DNA from: Plenodomus lindquistii
Lineage: Eukaryota; Ascomycota; Dothideomycetes; Pleosporales; Leptosphaeriaceae
Assembly: GCA_025504975.1 (NCBI GenBank)
Contig: JANUWI010000003.1
Span: forward strand, 310,001-374,000
DNA length: 64,000 bases
Reading direction: 5' to 3'
How positions within the stretch are numbered: position 1 is the stretch's first letter; the number at the start of each line of letters is the position of its first letter. A program made the position numbers and the translations under genes. A model generated the notes under the pieces. It saw only the letters and a program-made list of their open reading frames with translations, was not told the origin of the DNA and searched no databases. This document shows, in pieces, positions 59,117 to 64,000 of this stretch.

Positions 59117-60485
59117 ATGCCGCCATACGACAGCGAGTCCTCGGACGACGGCCAAGACTACACCGAGACCAACGTCCTCCTCGGCTATGCCACCAAGGAC
59201 GCCACAGGGGACGCCGTTTCTCATCTGGGAGGGGCGCCTGTAAGTGCGACCACGACTGCACCAGGCATATATGCGACTGACGTATATGACACAGAGCTGG
59301 ATAGACGACACCACAGCACCCTCTGGCGCCCTCGCAAAGTGCAACGTGTGCAGCGGCCTCCTCAGTCTTCTCCTCCAACTCAACGGCGACCTCCCCGAGC
59401 AATTCCCCGGCCACGCGCGACGGCTCTACATTTGGACGTGTCGGCGCAAGGCATGTCGGAGAAAGGACGGCAGCGTGAGGGCCATGCGTGGTGTACGCGT
59501 CGCAAAGGGCTCGGGCAGTAAGACGAGCGCAAAGGCCGAGGAGAAAGCGGCCGTCACGGTCGAGGACAAGCCCCAGCCCAAGATTGGAGAGTCGCTCTTT
59601 GGCGTCAAGAATGCTACAAGCACGGCGGCAGCACCGGCGAACCCCTTCTCCAATCCATTCGCAGCACAGTCAAACGGCACTGCGCCCTCCAACCCCTTCG
59701 CGAAGCCAGGAACCGCGGGTCCCTTCGCCGCCCCCACACCCACTGTCAAAGTCACGTCCCAAGACAAGCCAGAGGAGACACAAGACGAGGCATCGACGTC
59801 CCTGCCAGAGACCTTCGCCTCAAAGGTCCGGCTGAACTCACCACCCGCCGCCGAACAACCTCCTCGCCCACACGAGCCATGGCCCGCAGAGTCAGACTTT
59901 CCTCCATTGTTCCCACTCTTCCACCTCGACGCCGAATACGAGACCCTCGACGCGCCCTCAACGCCCACGATACCAGACAATGCGCGCATGGACATCGACA
60001 CCGAAGGCAGTGGCAGTGGAGGAGGCAAAGAAGACAAGGAAGTCTACGAGAGCTCCCTCGACAAGACCTTCCAGAAATTTGCCGACCGCATCGGCGAAAA
60101 CGCAGAACAAGTCCTCCGCTACGAGTTCAAGGGCAAACCGCTCCTCTACAGCGACAGCGATGCCGTCGGTAAGCTCCTCGGTCCACACGCTGAAAACGGG
60201 CCGTCTTCCAACGCAAAAGTAACGACCACAAGCTCGCGCGGAGGAGCAGGCATGCCACGCTGTCAAAATTGTGGCGCTGAACGTGTGTTTGAAGTTCAGC
60301 TTACACCACATGCGATTACTGAGCTGGAAGCTGAGGAGATGAGCCTCGATGGTATGGAGTGGGGCACCATCATCATGGGCGTGTGCAGTAAAGACTGCAA
60401 GCCCAGTGATGTCTCAGAAGGCGAGGTAGGCTATCTCGAAGAATGGGTTGGTGTGCAGTGGGAGGAAGTTGCGTCGAAGAAATGA
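59117..60485 (+). CDS. tsr4: TSR4/PDCD2-like ribosome biogenesis factor
   Basis: Two exons, 59117-59239 and 59295-60485, joined across a 55-base intron (GTAAGT donor, ACTGAC branch), give 437 aa. The N-terminus reads MPPYDSESSDDGQDYTETN and VLLGYA, followed after the intron by SWIDDTTAPSGALAKCNVC and LLLQLNGDLPEQFPGHARRL, with paired cysteines typical of PDCD2 proteins. A Pro/Ala-rich linker with NPFSNPF and NPFAKP repeats occupies about 135-250. The PDCD2_C domain is at the end: FADRIGENAEQVLRYEFKGK, PRCQNCGAERVFEVQLTPHA and GTIIMGVCSKDC. Known role in yeast: Tsr4 is a dedicated co-translational chaperone of uS5 (Rps2) needed for 20S pre-rRNA processing. Family assignment is strong. Confidence 0.92.
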
Positions 60486-60640
60486 GTCCAATTTGTTTAC
60501 TTCAGTGGCCAACATTGAATTCGAAAATACGATACCCAATACCATTTTACTCTTAACTCAATTGCCCTACTTCCCGACCTCCTTTCAATATCCTCCTTTC
60601 TTGACCGTATGTACTTTGGAAGCCCTTTTCCAGAAGCCTC

Positions 60641-61117
60641 TCACAACCAGTCGCAAGCTTCCTGCCATCCCATTGGCTCCCACACCCCCTCAACAAACCT
60701 CCGTCCTCTCCAATACCCAGCACCCAATCCGACCCCCCAGACTCCAAATCCTCCGACCACAGCAAACGCAATGACCCCATTTGCGACGTAGCACAATCTT
60801 TCAGCTTTACCCATCCTCCTGCGCTGAATGGTGTCTGGCGTGCTCAGCCACCCATCCCCGCGAATTTCGCTAAGGAATGCCGCATCATCGTGCACCCTGA
60901 CAGCTGTGCACCTTGTCGCCCGCAAACTAGGGATCTTGCGCCGAGACGATGCGGGCGCAGGTGGCGTAATAACGCCGTAGCTAGGGACACAAGGTATTGA
61001 CGTTTTGCTTGTGTACGTTTTCCATTGGTGCTGAGCGGTCTTGAATCCAGTGTACACTCCGTTTGGCTCTCCGAACTTGACACTGCGCGAGCTAGGAGAC
61101 TTGGTCTGATCTACCAT
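60641..61117 (-). CDS. Hypothetical small protein with one membrane segment
   Basis: A 158-aa minus-strand ORF starting MVDQTKSPSSRSVKFGEPNG. The N-terminal ~100 residues are polar and basic. A hydrophobic Gly-rich segment at about 112-135 (VANGVIAFAVVGGFGVWGVG) could span a membrane, perhaps the inner mitochondrial membrane given the basic lead-in (RRRMGKAERL). The C-terminus has several Trp (GVWEPMGWQEACDWL). No family recognised. Support is the clean Met start, the length and the organised composition; there is no intron evidence. It converges with TSR4, whose stop is about 155 bases away. Confidence 0.5.
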   Translation of the reverse strand: MVDQTKSPSSRSVKFGEPNGVYTGFKTAQHQWKTYTSKTSIPCVPSYGVITPPAPASSRRKIPSLRATRCTAVRVHDDAAFLSEIRGDGWLSTPDTIQRRRMGKAERLCYVANGVIAFAVVGGFGVWGVGLGAGYWRGRRFVEGVWEPMGWQEACDWL

Positions 61118-61808
61118 GGCCGCAAGATGGAGTGTGCGTATAGAGGGTCTAGTCTATCCTTTGTTGTTGTTGCAATGTGTTGTATTGGCTGGGTGGCAAG
61201 CATGATGAAAAGGGTGATGGAGAAGTGGAATAGAGTAGGGTACTGTATATCACCTATTACTCTTTCCCCTCCCACCCCCAACTAAACCCAATTGCCTCTT
61301 GCTCTCCTGCTTGATACAGCCTTTTCCCGGTAACCTCAGTATCTGCGCGCACACTCCCTCAATACAGTTATTACCTTGTCACACACCACTTCCATCTTTT
61401 GCGTGGCTCTCATCAAACCAAGATAAACCCCCGACTTTCGCACAACGTTACAATCCGCCGTTTACGCCGCTGAGTCTGGATCATTTGGATGATCGAGCCA
61501 ATCGGACCTTTCGTGGATAGGATCGTGGTGTTACAGTACGGCTGGAACGAGCGTTCGGAGAGGGGTTACACAGGCCGTGGTATCAAGGGTTGGTCTTGAA
61601 TTGACGACGATCAGACATTTGAGGAAAAGCTGAGAGATAGAAGAGTGGAGCGGGTCAATCGATATAGAAAGACTGGAGAGTTTGTCGTTCTCGAATATAC
61701 ATCACGACAGGACACGATACAACACCGCAGAATACCCCCGCCTCAAAGGACCCATACACACACGCATACACCGACCCAAACGGCAACTCCACCACCCCTC
61801 CCTCAACA
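61118..61808. other. Intergenic, upstream of the secreted-protein gene
   Basis: About 690 bases. No gene-like ORF; the last 60 bases are a C-rich leader (caccacccctccctcaaca). Confidence 0.45.
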
Positions 61809-62465
61809 ATGAACCTCACACACCTCCTCCTCACCACCCTCCTCCTCCCCCTCGCCCACAGCACTCCCCTCACCCCACCCAATCCCATCCCAACCGCCCC
61901 CCCTCCACCCCCCTCCCCCTCCCACCCAAAACCCCACCCCCAATGCCCCACAACCAACTTCCTCCTCAACCCATCCTTCGAATCCCTCCTCCCCCCCTGG
62001 CTCGACATAGTCTCCTCCTCCTTCTCCACCCGCGGCGTACACACGAGCTCCAGCTCCAGCCCCACCGGCGGCGCCGCCCACAGCGGTTCAAACTTCTACT
62101 ACGCAAATAGCAACAGCAGTATCGACGCTACACTTACTTTATCCCAGTCCTTCACCTTCGGCACCACCTCCCTACCTGTTTTCTCCTCCCCAAGTGAAAA
62201 AATCGAGTGCGGCGCTTGGATCGCGTCGCATAGACCGGGGAATGTTGGGGCGACGAGTGTGCAGGTTTTTCTGGACGGAGTGAGGTGTGGGGGTGAGATG
62301 CAGTTGGGGATTAGCGGGTGGGTGAGGGTTGGGGGGAGTGTTGGGGTGGGCGAGTTGGGCGGGATGGAAGTGCATACGCTGGCTGTGGTTGTGATTAGTT
62401 ATGGGGCGAGTGAGGAGGGGTGGTCGGTTTGGGTGGATGATGTGGGGGTTGGGGGTGGATGTTGA
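61809..62465 (+). CDS. Secreted protein with a carbohydrate-binding-like fold
   Basis: A 218-aa ORF. MNLTHLLLTTLLLPLAHS is a clear signal peptide, cleaved near residue 18. A Pro-rich linker (about 20-45) follows. The rest has the pattern of galactose-binding-like/CBM modules found in many Dothideomycete secreted proteins: CPTTNFLLNPSFESLLPPWL at the start, SGSNFYYANSNSS, the Cys in EKIECGAWIASH, and the ending EGWSVWVDDVGVGGGC. N-glycosylation sites are present. No catalytic domain is attached, so it may bind cell-wall or host polysaccharide; this is inferred from fold resemblance only. A short intron inside the low-complexity start cannot be excluded. The coding strand changes from C-rich to G-rich halfway. 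Confidence 0.65.
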   Translation: MNLTHLLLTTLLLPLAHSTPLTPPNPIPTAPPPPPSPSHPKPHPQCPTTNFLLNPSFESLLPPWLDIVSSSFSTRGVHTSSSSSPTGGAAHSGSNFYYANSNSSIDATLTLSQSFTFGTTSLPVFSSPSEKIECGAWIASHRPGNVGATSVQVFLDGVRCGGEMQLGISGWVRVGGSVGVGELGGMEVHTLAVVVISYGASEEGWSVWVDDVGVGGGC

Positions 62466-62781
62466 GGAGTTGGGAGGGAGGGAATGGGGATGGAAGAGAG
62501 AAGTGAGGCGCTGAGATTGTGCAATGTGGAAGGAGGGATGGTGGGTGTTGAGTGGGTGTTGAGCAGATGTGGAAGATAGTGCAGAGAAATTTGCAGAGAG
62601 CGTCAACATCGCGTCCGTTGAGAGGAAGACGCATGTCCCCATTGCAGTGATGGAGAAAGTAATACAAAATGCATACCATACGGTCTAAGGTCAATGATGA
62701 GCGCACTATATCATTACCTCAGAAGCGATCTACAATACACCAAAACCAAAGCCTCTATATCCAAGAACCTCGCAGCCACAG
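62466..62781. other. Convergent intergenic region
   Basis: About 316 bases between the secreted-protein gene (+) and the membrane-protein gene (-). The left part is G-rich, continuing the skew of the preceding gene. Nothing else seen. Confidence 0.5.
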
Positions 62782-63619
62782 CTACTTGCCACTAGTCGAC
62801 AATCGACGCGGTGACAGCGTAACATCATCATCGCCATCATCGTCCTCCTCTACCTTAAACTTCTCCAGCTCCGCCAATAACTTCCGCTTCAGGCGGACAA
62901 CCTCGCGAAGCCGTTCTATCAGGTCACTCCGCTGGACTGCAGCATCCAGAAAGTCTTCTTTCTCCGAAACCCCCATTTTGAAAATAGTTCGTGTGTTGAA
63001 CACAGCGACGAGACAAGTGAAGGCAGCGATGACCGTTAACATGATGCCGAACGCGATTTTCACGCTCCTCGCTTTTTTGGTGTCCAGTACATCTTCTTCG
63101 TCCCTATCCCTTTTGATTTGTTCGTCATGACTGAGGAAGTCGGCGGGGTATTTGCGCCGTGACAGGACTTTGTGATTGCGATAGAGGTCGCGGGCAATGA
63201 AGATGTTGAGCATGCTCTCGGAGCTTTCGGGCACATATGTGATGTTGTGTACGTCTGCTATACGGACGCGAAGTGGCGGCCACTCGGTAGTCCTTCTCTG
63301 TGTCCTGATGCAGTGGACCATGTCGGTCGTGGGTTTGTTGAAGACACACGTCATGGTCTCGGTATGTTTGGTATGCGTGATGGTGCAGTTCGTAGCATCC
63401 TCTTCCGGTGTACTAGATAAAGGTTAGTTTGGAGAGTTCAACGCAGTGTATGTCGTGTGTCATGTCGAATGCAAGTCTGAAGGCGACATACGTGGTGTTG
63501 GGGACGAATCCCCCATGGTCGAAGGCCAATCTAATGCCTTCTGCTGACCCATCTGTAGTAGCTAAGACGTGGACAAGAGATCCTTGAAGTAGGGTGCAGA
63601 GAACTGTGCGGGGCCTCAT
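62782..63619 (-). CDS. Single-pass membrane protein with acidic coiled-coil tail
   Basis: Two minus-strand exons, 63619-63492 and 63412-62782, joined across a 79-base intron (GTATGT donor, ATCTAG acceptor), give 252 aa. The first ~20 residues (MRPRTVLCTLLQGSLVHVLA) can act as a signal sequence. The next ~130 residues contain N-glycosylation sites (NTT, NCT, NIT) and cysteines, fitting a lumenal domain. A membrane segment follows near 178-199 (KIAFGIMLTVIAAFTCLVAV). The cytosolic tail has a heptad-like helix (SDLIERLREVVRLKRKLLAE) and an acidic end (EEDDDGDDD). Topology is therefore probably type I. No family recognised. The start is uncertain: an in-frame Met at 63703 would add 28 residues without a signal-like start. 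Confidence 0.6.
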
Positions 63620-64000
63620 AATCACATGAAGGCGCGCGTGTAGTGTTCCGTGAAGTGTGTCGCCGAGCGGCAATGCGGCGAGATGGGACCGTTCTGTGCG
63701 CAAGTAGGCGATCGGTGATTACGCTGTTCCACCTGATGTGGGAGCTGGCGGGGGTGACATGATGGTAGAGATGGTCCTCTCACGATCATGCGAGTAGCAG
63801 GTGTTGACCTCACGATAGGTTCTGGCGCAGGGGGTAGGTGCAGTGCCGTGGGTGACTGCTCCTGGAAGCTAGGCAAACTTTGTGAGGAAGGCAACACCAG
63901 AGGTATATCAAGAAGGCGGTATCGGCCTGATTACTGGTAGAAGAACTTGGCGATCGACTGAAAGTCTGGACGTGGAGCACACATGCGCCCGCGGAGTCCA
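63620..64000. other. Right edge, no supportable gene
   Basis: Upstream region of the membrane-protein gene. A minus ORF at 63622-63897 is low-complexity and overlaps the possible upstream leader. A gene continuing beyond the window cannot be judged. Confidence 0.4.

Overview
This window is nuclear DNA from a filamentous ascomycete (Pezizomycotina, most likely a Dothideomycete; the class is inferred from overall gene style and not proven). Evidence: short introns of about 46-90 bases with GTAAGT/GTATGT-like donors and CTAAC/CTGAC-like branch sites in nearly every gene, eukaryotic housekeeping genes (histone H1, ribosomal protein S20, eIF3k, DOP1, TAN1), fungus-specific families (PTH11-like 7TM receptor, DUF3176-type membrane protein, amadoriase), and an AT-rich, TpA-rich block at the left edge that looks like repeat-induced point mutation (RIP).

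Layout. 1-13.7 kb is an accessory-type region: a RIP-like AT-rich block (1-1185), a broken DUF3176-type membrane protein gene (1909-3731), long stretches without supportable genes, an intact seven-intron PTH11/rhodopsin-like receptor gene (8001-9517), and a four-intron gene for a small cysteine-rich secreted protein (11184-11673). The last two are cut into pieces too short to stand out as single ORFs and were rebuilt here exon by exon. 13.9-18.7 kb is a housekeeping block: histone H1, S20 (uS10), and a CUE-domain Cue3/ASCC2-like protein, with a 24-bp tandem repeat just after the last. 20.4-28.3 kb holds an APH-fold protein that may lack its catalytic Asp residues, a TAN1 homolog, an Mtf1-like mitochondrial transcription factor, and a fructosyl-amine oxidase broken by a one-base frameshift. 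28.3-41.8 kb is a gene desert holding only one recognisable gene, a C2H2 zinc-finger factor (32152-33025). 41.8-64 kb is gene-dense: DOP1 (1849 aa), a disordered unknown, an HNH-domain protein, a PP28/PDAP1 protein, a flavin-reductase-domain protein with a mitochondrial leader, bL31m, eIF3k, TSR4/PDCD2, a small one-TM protein, a secreted protein and a single-pass membrane protein.

Working together. Several genes serve ribosomes and translation: S20 (40S subunit), TSR4 (S5-type ribosomal protein chaperone), eIF3k (initiation), bL31m (mitoribosome), Cue3 (collided-ribosome rescue), and TAN1 (tRNA acetylation). Three pairs are head-to-head with about 200-235 bases between start codons (Mtf1-like/amadoriase, FMN protein/bL31m, eIF3k/TSR4), suggesting shared promoters. 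No rRNA, tRNA or CRISPR was seen, and I found no convincing undescribed multi-gene system. The most unusual items are the two hidden genes in the accessory region, the leader-FMN-unknown-domain fusion, and a mid-gene switch from C-rich to G-rich coding strand in several right-hand genes. All exon boundaries are inferred from splice signals and reading frame; no transcript data were available.
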